DNA of 64,000 nt from Burkholderiales bacterium (GTDB lineage Bacteria > Pseudomonadota > Gammaproteobacteria > Burkholderiales > SG8-41), in contig JAUXMZ010000024.1 in the NCBI GenBank assembly GCA_030683105.1, positions 35,543 through 99,542 on the forward strand, read 5' to 3'. The position numbers and the translations under genes are program-made. Under the pieces are notes generated by a model. The model worked only from the letters and a program-made list of their open reading frames with translations. It was not told where the DNA came from and made no database searches. Position 1 is the stretch's first letter. Every line of letters begins with the position of its first letter. Positions 45,418 to 56,466 of the stretch are shown one piece after another.

Positions 45418-46167
45418 GTGATATTCCGTCAACTGTTCGAGCCCCTTTCCTCTACCTATACATATCTGCTCGGCTGTGAAGAAACCGCGCAGGCCGTGCT
45501 GATCGACCCCGTCATGCCGGCGTGGGAGCGCGATCTTGCTGCGGTCAACGCCCTGGGCTTGCGCCTCGCCTATACGCTCGACACGCATATCCACGCCGAC
45601 CATATCACAGCGGCGTTGCAGCTCAAGCGCAAAACGGGCAGCAAGATTGCGAACGCCGCGATGGATCGCCTGCCGTGCACCGACCTGGGAATCGAGGAAG
45701 GCAGGCCGTTTGAAGTGGGCAGCCTGACACTCACGCCGCTGCACACGCCGGGCCACACCGACAGTCATTTCACATTTTTGTGCGGCGACCACGCATACAC
45801 CGGCGATGCGTTGCTGATCGACGGGTGCGGCCGCACCGATTTCCAGGACGGCGACGCCGCGCTGCTGTACCGCAGCGTCCACGACAAGCTTTTCACCTTG
45901 CCCGACGATACGCTGGTCTATCCCGCCCACGACTACAAGGAGCGCCGGGTCTCGACCATCGCGCAAGAGCGCCAGCGCAATCCCCGTCTCGGCGGCGGCC
46001 GCAGCCTGGCCGAATTCGTCGCTATCATGCAGGCGCTCAAGCTGCCTTACCCCAAGTTCATCGATCATGCCGTGCCGGGCAATAAACAGTGCGGCGTGTG
46101 CCCGGAGGACCTTCCGGAGAAACTCAAGGAATACTGCGAACTGATGCAGTTCACGCCACAGGGGTAG
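45418..46167 (+). CDS. MBL-fold persulfide dioxygenase-like protein (ETHE1 type)
   Basis: The 249 residues start IFRQLFEPLSSTYTYLLG and contain the metal motif THIHADHITA, the second-site HTPGHTDSHF, and GDALLIDGCGRTDFQDGD. This is the ETHE1/Blh-type pattern, an iron enzyme that oxidises glutathione persulfide to sulfite. The start is the GTG at 45418, with GGAGG about six bases upstream; earlier ATGs give unconserved residues. The TAG stop lies at the edge of an 84-bp repeat element. Confidence 0.9.
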   Translation: MIFRQLFEPLSSTYTYLLGCEETAQAVLIDPVMPAWERDLAAVNALGLRLAYTLDTHIHADHITAALQLKRKTGSKIANAAMDRLPCTDLGIEEGRPFEVGSLTLTPLHTPGHTDSHFTFLCGDHAYTGDALLIDGCGRTDFQDGDAALLYRSVHDKLFTLPDDTLVYPAHDYKERRVSTIAQERQRNPRLGGGRSLAEFVAIMQALKLPYPKFIDHAVPGNKQCGVCPEDLPEKLKEYCELMQFTPQG

Positions 46168-46249
46168 CCGCCTGTCGGACTTGGCCCATTCATCGGAACG
46201 CGTAGCGTTAACGGATCACAGTTGATTGACGCTTCGGCGACAGGCTGCT
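46166..46249. repeat. 84-bp inverted-repeat-bounded element at the MBL gene stop
   Basis: AGCCGCCTGTCG (46166-46177) and CGACAGGCTGCT (46238-46249) are near-perfect inverted ends. The AG of the MBL stop codon belongs to the left end. It resembles the 87-bp element at 1367-1453 in length and ends. Confidence 0.55.
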
Positions 46250-46370
46250 TAAGAAGAAAGACGACGAGCTGCCGGAATTCTTCTACGCCGAGGCCCTCGC
46301 GCCGAGCAACAAGAACGCGAGACATCGCAGCGCCGCGGTCAATCGGCGCATGCGGGAGTTGCTGGGCTGA
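46245..46370 (+). pseudogene. 3' gene fragment of unknown family
   Basis: An open frame from the edge of the 84-bp element to TGA at 46370 reads LLKKKDDELPEFFYAEALAP and ends VNRRMRELLG. Codon use resembles a real gene, but there is no start codon and no upstream part. It looks like the C-terminal remnant of a gene truncated by the element or by deletion. I do not recognise the family. Confidence 0.5.
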
Positions 46371-46374
46371 CGCG

Positions 46375-46854
46375 GTCTTTTAATTTTTAATCACGGGAAT
46401 AAAAGCGCTGGCATGAATATCGTAATTCGTTGTTTTTGTTGCTGTTTTGATCTGCCTCCCGCACTGCGGGTGGCATCCCTCATTCCTCAGGTTGCTCCCT
46501 CCGCCCTCATTAAATGAAATGTATCCTTTAGGGCCCTGCTCTTCCCTCCCTCACAAATGGGCGTTCTTCCATTTGTCATATGCCGTGGTATGGTGAGTGA
46601 GCGGATGACTTAATATACGGACCGGAACGGGTCGGTTCAGTTTTGGGGGCTCGGGAAATGTGAACCCGACCCTATCTCTTCTGATCTTCATCACAAGGGT
46701 ACCACTTGGCTCTCGAAGACCTCAAGCAAGCCGTGAGGTAGCCGGGGCAGGTTAGAGTGCGCGATGGGGGCGCATCAATTAATATTTAATAAAAACAATG
46801 TGTTATATACACCGGCAAACAGGCCCGCTTTCCCGGCGCCTTGGCATACCCTCT
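46375..46854. other. gene-free accessory gap
   Basis: These 480 bp hold no ORF I can support. Visible structure includes ACAAATGG/CCATTTGT (46553-46576), an imperfect inverted pair GGGTCGGTTCA/TGAACCCGACCC (46629-46672), and an AT-rich stretch at about 46776-46805. It is probably remnant or regulatory DNA. Confidence 0.5.
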
Positions 46855-47715
46855 TCAGGCGGCTTTCTTCTTCCCCGGCGCCGCTTTCTTCCTGCGCATG
46901 AGCGACTTCTTTCCCGCGGGCGGTTTCTTGCTCGCGAGGGGCTTCTTGCTTGCTGGCGATTTCTTTCTTGCGGCTGCCGCCTTGACCCGCGTATCCGTTA
47001 CCGTCGTCTCCATGATCTCTATGCCGAATATCCCGGCGAGCTTCGCATCGTCGAGCACCTTCCCGGCCGCGTGCCCTTTTTTCGCGAACGGCAGGCCCGC
47101 GCCCGCGCGGGCAACGAGGTCCTTCGCGTCGACCCGTCGCAGCGTGAACAGCAGTTCGGGCTGTTCATCGAGGCGCACGCCTATGCCGTAGAACACCGCC
47201 GCGACATGCTTGCACATCGACGCCCAGTCCGGGCAACTGCAGTCGAATGTGATTTCCTTCGGCGATGGAAACAACCCCGTTGCCGGACGGCAGATGCGCT
47301 CCATCACGCCCTTGGATAGTCGCCCTTGCAGCAGTTCGACCAGCGAGTCGATCGATCCCGCGCAGTCCCTGCCCATGGCCTGCCATTGCTTCTTCGGCAC
47401 CGCCGCGATATTCACCGTGATCTTGTAAAGGTCGGATCCCATCACTTGCGCCGATACTTCGCCCGCGGTGATGTTGAGATCGATCACCGAACCGTTGCGC
47501 AAGTAGGCACGCCCGCGCGGCAACCGGTTCTCGAAATCGCTGTAGCGCTCCAGATTGTCGCACCAGGATTTGCCCCAGAATGTTTTCGTAATGGCGCCGC
47601 GCTCGGCCGTCACGGGAGACAGCGCCCGGCCCTTTTTCTTGAGCCGCGCCGCGATGCCTTCGGCTTTCTTGCGGCGTTGCGCTACTGAAACGTAAGGTTT
47701 CCATCCAAAAAACAT
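46855..47715 (-). CDS. SWIM zinc-finger protein with basic tail
   Basis: The 286 residues include a SWIM finger, CSCPDWASMCKHVAAV (C-x-C...C-x-H, near residues 160-175), a DNA- or protein-binding zinc motif. The C-terminal about 38 residues are Lys/Ala/Pro-rich repeats (KKSPASKKPLASKKP), resembling histone-H1-like tails. The gene follows the SNF2 helicase on the same strand with a 29-bp gap. SWIM + SNF2 pairs are common in bacteria and probably form one machine. Confidence 0.88.
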   Translation of the reverse strand: MFFGWKPYVSVAQRRKKAEGIAARLKKKGRALSPVTAERGAITKTFWGKSWCDNLERYSDFENRLPRGRAYLRNGSVIDLNITAGEVSAQVMGSDLYKITVNIAAVPKKQWQAMGRDCAGSIDSLVELLQGRLSKGVMERICRPATGLFPSPKEITFDCSCPDWASMCKHVAAVFYGIGVRLDEQPELLFTLRRVDAKDLVARAGAGLPFAKKGHAAGKVLDDAKLAGIFGIEIMETTVTDTRVKAAAARKKSPASKKPLASKKPPAGKKSLMRRKKAAPGKKKAA

Positions 47716-47744
47716 GCGAGATCCTCCGGGTAACTTCGGGTGAA

Positions 47745-50528
47745 TTATGCTTCCGGTCGGGCCGTGTGTATGTCGAGCGCAACCAGATCGAGCAGTTCCT
47801 TGTCGCTCATTTCCGTCAGTAGCAGTTCCGCGCCGCCCTCCAGCACGTCGCGCACGAGTTGTTGTTTTGATTCAATCAACTGGTCAATCTTATCTTCGAT
47901 GGTTCCCCGGCACACGAACTTGTGCACCAGCACGTTCTTCGTCTGGCCAATGCGAAAGGCTCGATCGGTGGCCTGGTTCTCCACCGCCGGGTTCCACCAG
48001 CGGTCGAAGTGCACCACGTGCGTTGCCGCAGTCAGGTTGAGTCCGGCGCCGCCGGCCTTGAGCGAGAGCACGAAGAACGGCGCCAGTTCGTCCTCCTGGA
48101 ACCGCCGCACCAGTTCGCGGCGCTTGGCGACCGGGGTGCCGCCGTGCAACACCAGTCCCTCGCGGCCGAACACGGAACCGAGGAACGCGGCAATCGGCCC
48201 GGTTGCTTCGCGAAACTGCGTGAACACCAGCACCTTCTCCTGTTTAGCCGCGATCACCTCGGTGAGTTCGCGCAGGCGAGCGAATTTGCCGCTGTCCGCC
48301 TCGACCCAGGCGGCATCGCCCAGCCATTGTGAAGGATGATTGCAGATCTGCTTGAAGCGCATCAGGAACTTCAATACAACGCCCTTGCGTCCGATGCCTT
48401 CGGCGTCTTCGAGTTGCGCCGCCAGATCCTTTACCGCGCGCTGATACAGCGCCGCCTGCGCGGGACTGAGGTGGCAATAGGCTTTCAGTTCGGTCTTGTC
48501 CGGCAGGTCGGCGATGACCGATTTGTCGGTCTTCAGGCGCCGCAGAATATAAGGGCGCACCAGCTCGCGCAACGGACGGTAATGCTCGGTTGTCGTCAAA
48601 CGCTTGGCGAACGTGGTGAAAGCCTTGTCCGTGCCGAGCAGACCGGGATGGGTGAAATCGAAAATTGACCACAGGTCCGACAGCCGGTTTTCCACAGGCG
48701 TGCCGGTGAGCGCGATGCGCGAACGCGCATGGAGCTTCTTCGCCAGACGTGTCTGCTTCGCGCCGGGATTCTTGATTGCCTGCGCTTCGTCCAGCACCGC
48801 AAGACGCCACGGCAGAGTTTCCATCCAGGGCGCACGCAATAGCGTCCCATAGCTGGTAATGACCAAATCCACGTTCGCCAGCCGTTCGCGATCCAGCGCG
48901 CGCAATTCGGCAGCGGGCATTGCCGAGGGATGCGCAATCAGCGCGTTAAGGCTCGGTGCGAAGCGTGCGATCTCCGCTGCCCAGTTTGCCAGCAACGAAG
49001 CCGGCGCAACCAGCAGGCTGGTGTGCCCCGAAGGAAATACCCTTGCGGTACGCGCCGAAGGCGGTGCGCTTGTGGTGCGCCCCGAAGGAAGTACCCTGGT
49101 GACACGCGGCTCGTCGCGATCCTCCCGTTTCAGCACCAGCAGCAGCGACAACACCTGGATCGTCTTGCCCAGACCCATGTCGTCGGCAAGGCAAGCGCCG
49201 AGTCCGAGCTGGTACAACAGGTACAGCCAGCGTACGCCTGCCTGCTGGTACGGCCGCAGCGTTCCCTTGAGTTCCTCGCCTGGTTCCACATGCGCCAGTC
49301 CTTCCGGCCCGCGCAGTCCTTTCAGCGTCTCGGCGAGCCAGGGTCCGGCGACGACGCGTGACCAATCTGGGTCGGCGGCAGCATCTGCCGTAACAGCGGC
49401 GCCGGCGACTAAACGCATCGCTTCGGCAAAGCCAAGGCCGCCCCCGGCGGCGGCCTGCTCGATGGCATGAAAGCGATCGAGCATGCGACTCAGTTTTTCG
49501 CGATCGACCTCGACCCAATGCCCGCGCAGGAACTGCAATCCATCGGAGCCGGCGAGCAATTTTTTAATCTCGGCCGCGGTGAGGCGCTCGCCGTCGAGCG
49601 TGAGTTCCATGCTGAAATCGAGCAGCGCATCCTTACCCAGCAGCGACGGTGCCTTGCCGCCCACGGTCGCCCTGACTTGCGGGCGAAGTGGCTGGCCTGA
49701 GCGCCACGCGCCCGGCGCACGCACCACGATGCCGGCCGCTTCAAGGCGCGGCACATCGGTGAGGAATTGGTAAGCCTCGGCGGATGTCCAGCGCAGCGGA
49801 TGAAAGATATCGCCCGCGTCGACCATCGCGCGCAACCAGGCGCAGTGCTCCGCCGCGCGTTGCACCGGCATCAATAGCGAGAGCAGCCGCGCCTGATTTT
49901 TCCCACCCGAGTATTCGCGCAGCGCCTGACCGAGCTGCAGGTGCTGCGCTTTGGCTTGCGCCGACAGACGCGTCGTGTAAGTGGCGATAAAAGCGAAGGG
50001 CGCTTCTTCGTCCCCGCGGTTCTCGGCAAGATTGAAATGCACCCGGCCGACCAGATTCCAGGCCGGATGGCGACCCTTGAGAAAATCCTGCAGCGACTGC
50101 TTGGATTGTGTCAAATCGACGCGGAACGCCGCGTCGAGTTCTTGCCATAGCGTACGCAGCACCGGCGCCGTCAGATACTCCACGCCCGTCATCGGCGGCG
50201 CGTCCGCGGCGAGCACTTCGAGCTCCTCCGGCGGCGGAGCGTCTATGTATGCATTGCGTGCGCCGTCGCCGCTCTCAGCCGGCTCCGGCGCGGCACAAAG
50301 CGCAGTGACATAGCGCGCGCCGAAATCGCGCCAGTAGCCCAACGCCGGGGGCAGCGCCGTCCCCACCTCGCTCGCGCCGAGCTGCAAAAGCGCGTGGCCT
50401 GTGCCGCGCGCGAACGATTGCGTCAGCCTGCGCTGCAACGCTTCCGCCAGCACCGGAGCGTCTTCGTCCGGCGCAAGAAGCAGATGACCGTGCGGGGTGA
50501 GAATCGGAGCGAGGAGGCTGGCCGTCAT
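47745..50528 (-). CDS. SNF2-family DEAD/DEAH helicase
   Basis: From the ATG at 50528 the protein is 927 residues. Motif I is DDMGLGKTIQVL (near 446), the DExx-like box LDEAQAIKN, motif V SLKAGGAGLNLTAA, and motif VI QATDRAFRIGQT. It acts as a dsDNA or RNA-polymerase-remodelling ATPase. Between motifs I and Ia is an insertion of three 9-residue repeats (TRVLPSGRT, TSAPPSART, ARVFPSGHT) coded by 27-bp tandem repeats. Upstream in-frame residues to 50603 are unconserved. Confidence 0.93.
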   Translation of the reverse strand: MTASLLAPILTPHGHLLLAPDEDAPVLAEALQRRLTQSFARGTGHALLQLGASEVGTALPPALGYWRDFGARYVTALCAAPEPAESGDGARNAYIDAPPPEELEVLAADAPPMTGVEYLTAPVLRTLWQELDAAFRVDLTQSKQSLQDFLKGRHPAWNLVGRVHFNLAENRGDEEAPFAFIATYTTRLSAQAKAQHLQLGQALREYSGGKNQARLLSLLMPVQRAAEHCAWLRAMVDAGDIFHPLRWTSAEAYQFLTDVPRLEAAGIVVRAPGAWRSGQPLRPQVRATVGGKAPSLLGKDALLDFSMELTLDGERLTAAEIKKLLAGSDGLQFLRGHWVEVDREKLSRMLDRFHAIEQAAAGGGLGFAEAMRLVAGAAVTADAAADPDWSRVVAGPWLAETLKGLRGPEGLAHVEPGEELKGTLRPYQQAGVRWLYLLYQLGLGACLADDMGLGKTIQVLSLLLVLKREDRDEPRVTRVLPSGRTTSAPPSARTARVFPSGHTSLLVAPASLLANWAAEIARFAPSLNALIAHPSAMPAAELRALDRERLANVDLVITSYGTLLRAPWMETLPWRLAVLDEAQAIKNPGAKQTRLAKKLHARSRIALTGTPVENRLSDLWSIFDFTHPGLLGTDKAFTTFAKRLTTTEHYRPLRELVRPYILRRLKTDKSVIADLPDKTELKAYCHLSPAQAALYQRAVKDLAAQLEDAEGIGRKGVVLKFLMRFKQICNHPSQWLGDAAWVEADSGKFARLRELTEVIAAKQEKVLVFTQFREATGPIAAFLGSVFGREGLVLHGGTPVAKRRELVRRFQEDELAPFFVLSLKAGGAGLNLTAATHVVHFDRWWNPAVENQATDRAFRIGQTKNVLVHKFVCRGTIEDKIDQLIESKQQLVRDVLEGGAELLLTEMSDKELLDLVALDIHTARPEA
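49020..49100. repeat. three 27-bp tandem repeats inside the SNF2 gene
   Basis: Units at 49020-49046, 49047-49073 and 49074-49100 share GGTNNGCNCCGAAGGNNNTNC. Each encodes nine residues, so copy-number change keeps the frame. They expand the loop between helicase motifs I and Ia. Confidence 0.9.
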
Positions 50529-50628
50529 CCCGGCGATTTTACTCGTCCTGCCGGCTCCGGTGATGCGGGCCCGGCCACCGAAGTATTGACCGCTTGTTCC
50601 CATTACGGGAGCGTGCTAGAGTATTCCC

Positions 50629-50922
50629 ATGCGGATCATCGCGCTGGGTGCTTTGCGGAATTTCTGGGACAGACACTCCGACGCCGAAATCCCGCTGCGA
50701 TCGTGGTATGCGCATGCCAGCCGTGCTGATTGGCGCAGACCTGCCGATATCAAGGCCGCTTACCGCAACGCAAGCTTCATCGCGAACAATCGCGTTGTTT
50801 TCAACATCAAGGGCAACGACTACCGTCTCGTCGCCGTCGTGCATTACAACCGTGGCATGATGTTCATCCGGTTCATCGGCACGCACCGCGAGTACGACAG
50901 GATCGATGCCGAAACGATCTGA
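50629..50922 (+). CDS. HigB-family toxin
   Basis: The 97 residues fit the HigB mRNA-interferase family: ALRNFWDRHSDAEIPLRSWYAHA, ASFIANNRVVFNIKGNDYRLV, VVHYNRGMMFIRFIGTHREYDRID. Ribosome-dependent mRNA cleavage is the known family activity. It is divergent from the SNF2 gene. Toxin-before-antitoxin order is typical of hig loci. Confidence 0.93.
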   Translation: MRIIALGALRNFWDRHSDAEIPLRSWYAHASRADWRRPADIKAAYRNASFIANNRVVFNIKGNDYRLVAVVHYNRGMMFIRFIGTHREYDRIDAETI

Positions 50923-50932
50923 GGTGGCAATT

Positions 50933-51307
50933 ATGGAACTGCGTCCGATTCGAACCAAGCGCGAATACCTGGCCGCGCTCAAGCAAGCCGAAGCTCTCTG
51001 GGATGCGCCGCAGGGCACGCCCGAGGCCGACCGGCTCGAAGTAATCGCCTTGCTCATCGAGGCCTATGAGCGCAAGCACTACCCGATCGAGGCCCCTGAT
51101 CCGATCGACTTCTTACAGCACATCATGGAAGCGCGCGGGCTTACGCGCAAGGATCTGGAACACTATATAGGCTCTCGCGCGCGGGTGGCCGAAGTGCTGA
51201 ACCGTGTGCGCCCGCTGACCCTGGAAATGATCCGGCGGCTCGCAACGGGCCTCGACCTGCCGGCGGACGTGCTGATCCGCGATTATGAGTTACGGCAGGC
51301 AGCATAA
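50933..51307 (+). CDS. HigA-family antitoxin
   Basis: From the ATG at 50933 (GAGGTGG upstream) the 124 residues contain a Xre-type helix-turn-helix at about 68-115 (FLQHIMEARGLTRKDLEHYIG...RPLTLEMIRRLATGLDLPADVLI). An in-frame ATG at 50906 overlaps the toxin gene and would add nine residues. HigA binds its own promoter and neutralises HigB. Confidence 0.9.
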   Translation: MELRPIRTKREYLAALKQAEALWDAPQGTPEADRLEVIALLIEAYERKHYPIEAPDPIDFLQHIMEARGLTRKDLEHYIGSRARVAEVLNRVRPLTLEMIRRLATGLDLPADVLIRDYELRQAA

Positions 51308-51425
51308 CCGGGGTGGCCTGAGAAACCCGTGGTGAGTGGCCCCATCTCATCGCCTCGGGTGGATTTGCGTAAGCTCCCTGAAGTGAGCTTTGTCGTCAGC
51401 GAGGAAGAATAGCGAAACCACCGTA

Positions 51426-52364
51426 ATGGCTCTGCACACCCGAATCTCGGCCGCGTTCCTGGCCGATCTCGATGTCGTTTGTCCCAAAGCTTACGACGGC
51501 AAGCTGCCGTTGACCTTCTTGAAAGACCTCGAAAGTGTCTACGCACATGCTCGCGCTTTTTCACTGCAACAAGCGGTTATCTCCGTGGCCAATCTCACCT
51601 CCTTGGCGGAGGATCTGAAAACGTGGCGCAGTCACCACCAGCGGCTTTTGCAGCAATACCTGGCTCAGCTTCCTTCCGATGACCCACTGCTCGGGCCGGT
51701 CAGCCTTTTCGGAACGATGGATTACGGTCGCCTGGAAACCGCCCATACACGAACTCTGGCGTGGATGCTCGACAACCGGGAGCATGGGTTCGGCACCCAG
51801 CTGCTCGAAGCCCTATTGCGTTATCTGTTGAAAGGCAGGCAGATTCGCCTCACCCACGTGGACCAGGTGAAGAGCGAATATCTGGTCGATTACGGGCCGG
51901 CCCGCACTGAGTCCGGCCGGATTGATGTCCTCGCCAAGGGCCGCTGGGAGGAAATGGGGAAAGAAGAAGTCTCTTGGCTATTGGTGATTGAGGCCAAGAT
52001 CGATGCTGAGGAAAGCGAAGAGCAACTGTCCCAATACGATGACTGGCTTGAGCGATGTCCCCAACCAACAGAAGTAATTCGCGTCTTCTTGACGCCGGAC
52101 GGCCGAGCGGCCCGGACGAGTTCGGCCGAATGGCAAGTCCTGAAATTCGTGGAGCTAGCGAGTGTTTTTCGCCGCGTCTCAGGCTTGCAGGACACACCGG
52201 GCTATCATTTTCTGCGCTACTACTTGACAGGCGTGCTGAAGGATATTTACCGGTTGCCGGTTCCCATCTCGTCGGACTGCGAGAATCCCTACCCCGCCGT
52301 TGATTACTTGAAATCGGTGCTGGGCATTGGTGAAACGGAGGATGGGTATGGCCAAATTCGGTAA
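51426..52364 (+). CDS. PD-(D/E)XK nuclease family protein
   Basis: The 312 residues contain ESGRIDVLAKG followed by WLLVIEAKIDAEESEEQLSQY: Asp, then Glu-x-Lys, the PD-(D/E)XK core, near residues 165-200. An N-terminal helical region precedes it. I use the ATG at 51426; a TTG at 51390 is also possible and neither has a strong ribosome site. The end overlaps the next gene by 17 bp. An anti-phage or restriction-like role is plausible but unproven. Confidence 0.82.
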   Translation: MALHTRISAAFLADLDVVCPKAYDGKLPLTFLKDLESVYAHARAFSLQQAVISVANLTSLAEDLKTWRSHHQRLLQQYLAQLPSDDPLLGPVSLFGTMDYGRLETAHTRTLAWMLDNREHGFGTQLLEALLRYLLKGRQIRLTHVDQVKSEYLVDYGPARTESGRIDVLAKGRWEEMGKEEVSWLLVIEAKIDAEESEEQLSQYDDWLERCPQPTEVIRVFLTPDGRAARTSSAEWQVLKFVELASVFRRVSGLQDTPGYHFLRYYLTGVLKDIYRLPVPISSDCENPYPAVDYLKSVLGIGETEDGYGQIR

Positions 52365-52965
52365 ATGCATGCTGTTCTATCTGAAGTACGTCACCGAGAT
52401 GGAACGACTGTACAACGTGGAGGACCCCAAGAACCCCAAACTTGAAGGATTGCCCGACCCCGACCGGGTCCTGAAACAAATCAAGCTGGTCGGCGACACG
52501 GCGAACCGGGAAGTGGCCGAATTCCTGGAGACCTGTGTGCCAGTGATCGAAGAACACTTCCATGCAATCAGCGACGTCCAGCGGATGCGCAACAATCTGG
52601 AAAAGACGTGGGAACTCAAGTTCAAGGTTGGGCCAAAGAACGCTACGGACAGGCGCTTTGAGATCGGCGTGAGTATCGCGTCGCACCCAGCAGCCTTGAT
52701 CCCTTGGGTTTGGTGTCCCGGCGGTCGCCGAGCCGAGGATGAGGTGATGCGCATTCTGGGCGTGGGAAACAGGTCGGCCACATTGCCCGGGTGGGCGTCG
52801 GGATCGGTCGGGCTGGCGGTAATCAAGATTCATATTCCCGAACGACTGGAAGAGCCTGTCGAGTGCGACTCGTTGGTTGCCCGGGTCCAGGAGGTCTTCG
52901 CATCGTTCACGGCGCGGGAGGTCGAGGAGATCGACAGGATTGCAAGCAATCGTGGAGAAGCATGA
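52348..52965 (+). CDS. hypothetical partner of the PD-(D/E)XK nuclease
   Basis: The 205-residue product begins MAKFGKCMLFYLKYV. It is charged and mostly helical in the first half, with a conserved-looking WVWCPGGRRAEDEV. GGAGG lies six bases before the ATG at 52348. The overlap with the nuclease gene implies co-expression. I do not recognise the family and see no catalytic motif. Confidence 0.75.
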   Translation: MAKFGKCMLFYLKYVTEMERLYNVEDPKNPKLEGLPDPDRVLKQIKLVGDTANREVAEFLETCVPVIEEHFHAISDVQRMRNNLEKTWELKFKVGPKNATDRRFEIGVSIASHPAALIPWVWCPGGRRAEDEVMRILGVGNRSATLPGWASGSVGLAVIKIHIPERLEEPVECDSLVARVQEVFASFTAREVEEIDRIASNRGEA

Positions 52966-53101
52966 AGTCAGTCGTGTCGTTCATCCACGGGTGGGTCTGA
53001 AATCCTGAATATGCAAATCGGTGTCACGTCTTGTATTAGCGTATGTACGTCAATGCAAGACCGTCTCCGCTTAGGCCCATCGCAGTCAGCAGCGCCACTC
53101 G

Positions 53102-55510
<2,409 letters not shown>

Positions 55511-55547
55511 TGAGTATCAGTAGGGTCGAATACAGCATGTGAATAAA

Positions 55548-55561
55548 ACGGGAATTCCCGT
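55548..55561. promoter_or_regulatory. 14-bp perfect palindrome upstream of tex and the SDR gene
   Basis: ACGGGAATTCCCGT lies 38 bp upstream of the tex start, in the 193-bp divergent region shared with the SDR gene. Its position and perfect symmetry suggest a dimeric repressor site. No cognate regulator is nearby. Confidence 0.45.
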
Positions 55562-55703
55562 GAGCGGTGCATTTTGCCACACACTGCTGCGCAGGTTAAT
55601 TTTAAAATCAAGACGGCGCTGCGGTTCTTAATGCATGGCGTTCGCAAATGCCGCAGCCATGCGCTACCATTCACGCCTCCGGATCAATACAGGAAAATGA
55701 ACT

Positions 55704-56462
55704 ATGAGTCCGAATCACAAAGTCGCCGTCGTCACCGGCGCCGGTACCGGCATCGGCAAGGCTTCGGCACTGGCGCTGCTCAAGGACGGCTATCGCGTCG
55801 CGCTCGCGGGGCGCCGCATGGAGATGCTGGAGCAGACGGTCAGTGAAGCGGGCGCGAATGGCAGGAATGCGCTGGCGATTGCCACCGACGTCAGCAAGCC
55901 GGAAGCGGTGAAAGCGCTGTTTGCGAAAACGAAGGAAGCGTTCGGCCGCATCGACGTGCTGTTCAACAACGCCGGCCTCAATGCACCGGGCATCCTGTTC
56001 GAGGACCTCACCTACGAGAAATGGAAAGAAGTGGTGGACGTCAATCTGACCGGCATGTTCCTGTGTGCGCAGGAAGCGTTCCGGCACATGAAAAGCCAGG
56101 CGCCGCGCGGCGGGCGCATTATCAACAACGGCTCGATCTCGGCGCATGCGCCGCGCCCCGACTCGGCACCCTATACCGCCTCCAAGCACGGCGTGACCGG
56201 GCTGACCAAGGTGATCTCGCTCGACGGCCGCAAGTACGACATCGCCTGCAGCCAGATCGACATCGGCAACGCGGTAACCGAACTCGCGGCGCGCATGGCC
56301 AAGGGCGTCAAGCAGGCCAACGGCACGATCGCGCCGGAGCCGATGATGGATGTCTCCAATGTCGGCGAAGCAGTGCGCTACATGGCGAGTTTGCCGCTCG
56401 ACGTCAACGTGCAGTTCATGACCGTGATGGCGACGAAAATGCCGTTTGTCGGTAGGGGCTAA
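55704..56462 (+). CDS. short-chain dehydrogenase/reductase (252 aa)
   Basis: [12 protein letters not shown] (near residue 12), NNAG and the catalytic YTASK are all present, so this is a classical NAD(P)-dependent SDR. A weak AGGAAA lies upstream of the ATG. It is followed after 4 bp by a ketopantoate-reductase-like gene. The substrate is unknown. Confidence 0.92.
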   Translation: MSPNHKVAVVTGAGTGIGKASALALLKDGYRVALAGRRMEMLEQTVSEAGANGRNALAIATDVSKPEAVKALFAKTKEAFGRIDVLFNNAGLNAPGILFEDLTYEKWKEVVDVNLTGMFLCAQEAFRHMKSQAPRGGRIINNGSISAHAPRPDSAPYTASKHGVTGLTKVISLDGRKYDIACSQIDIGNAVTELAARMAKGVKQANGTIAPEPMMDVSNVGEAVRYMASLPLDVNVQFMTVMATKMPFVGRG

Positions 56463-56466
56463 CCTG

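Noticed and set aside
52966..53101. Possible terminator between the unknown nuclease partner and tex
   Set aside because: No stable hairpin with a T-run is visible in either direction.
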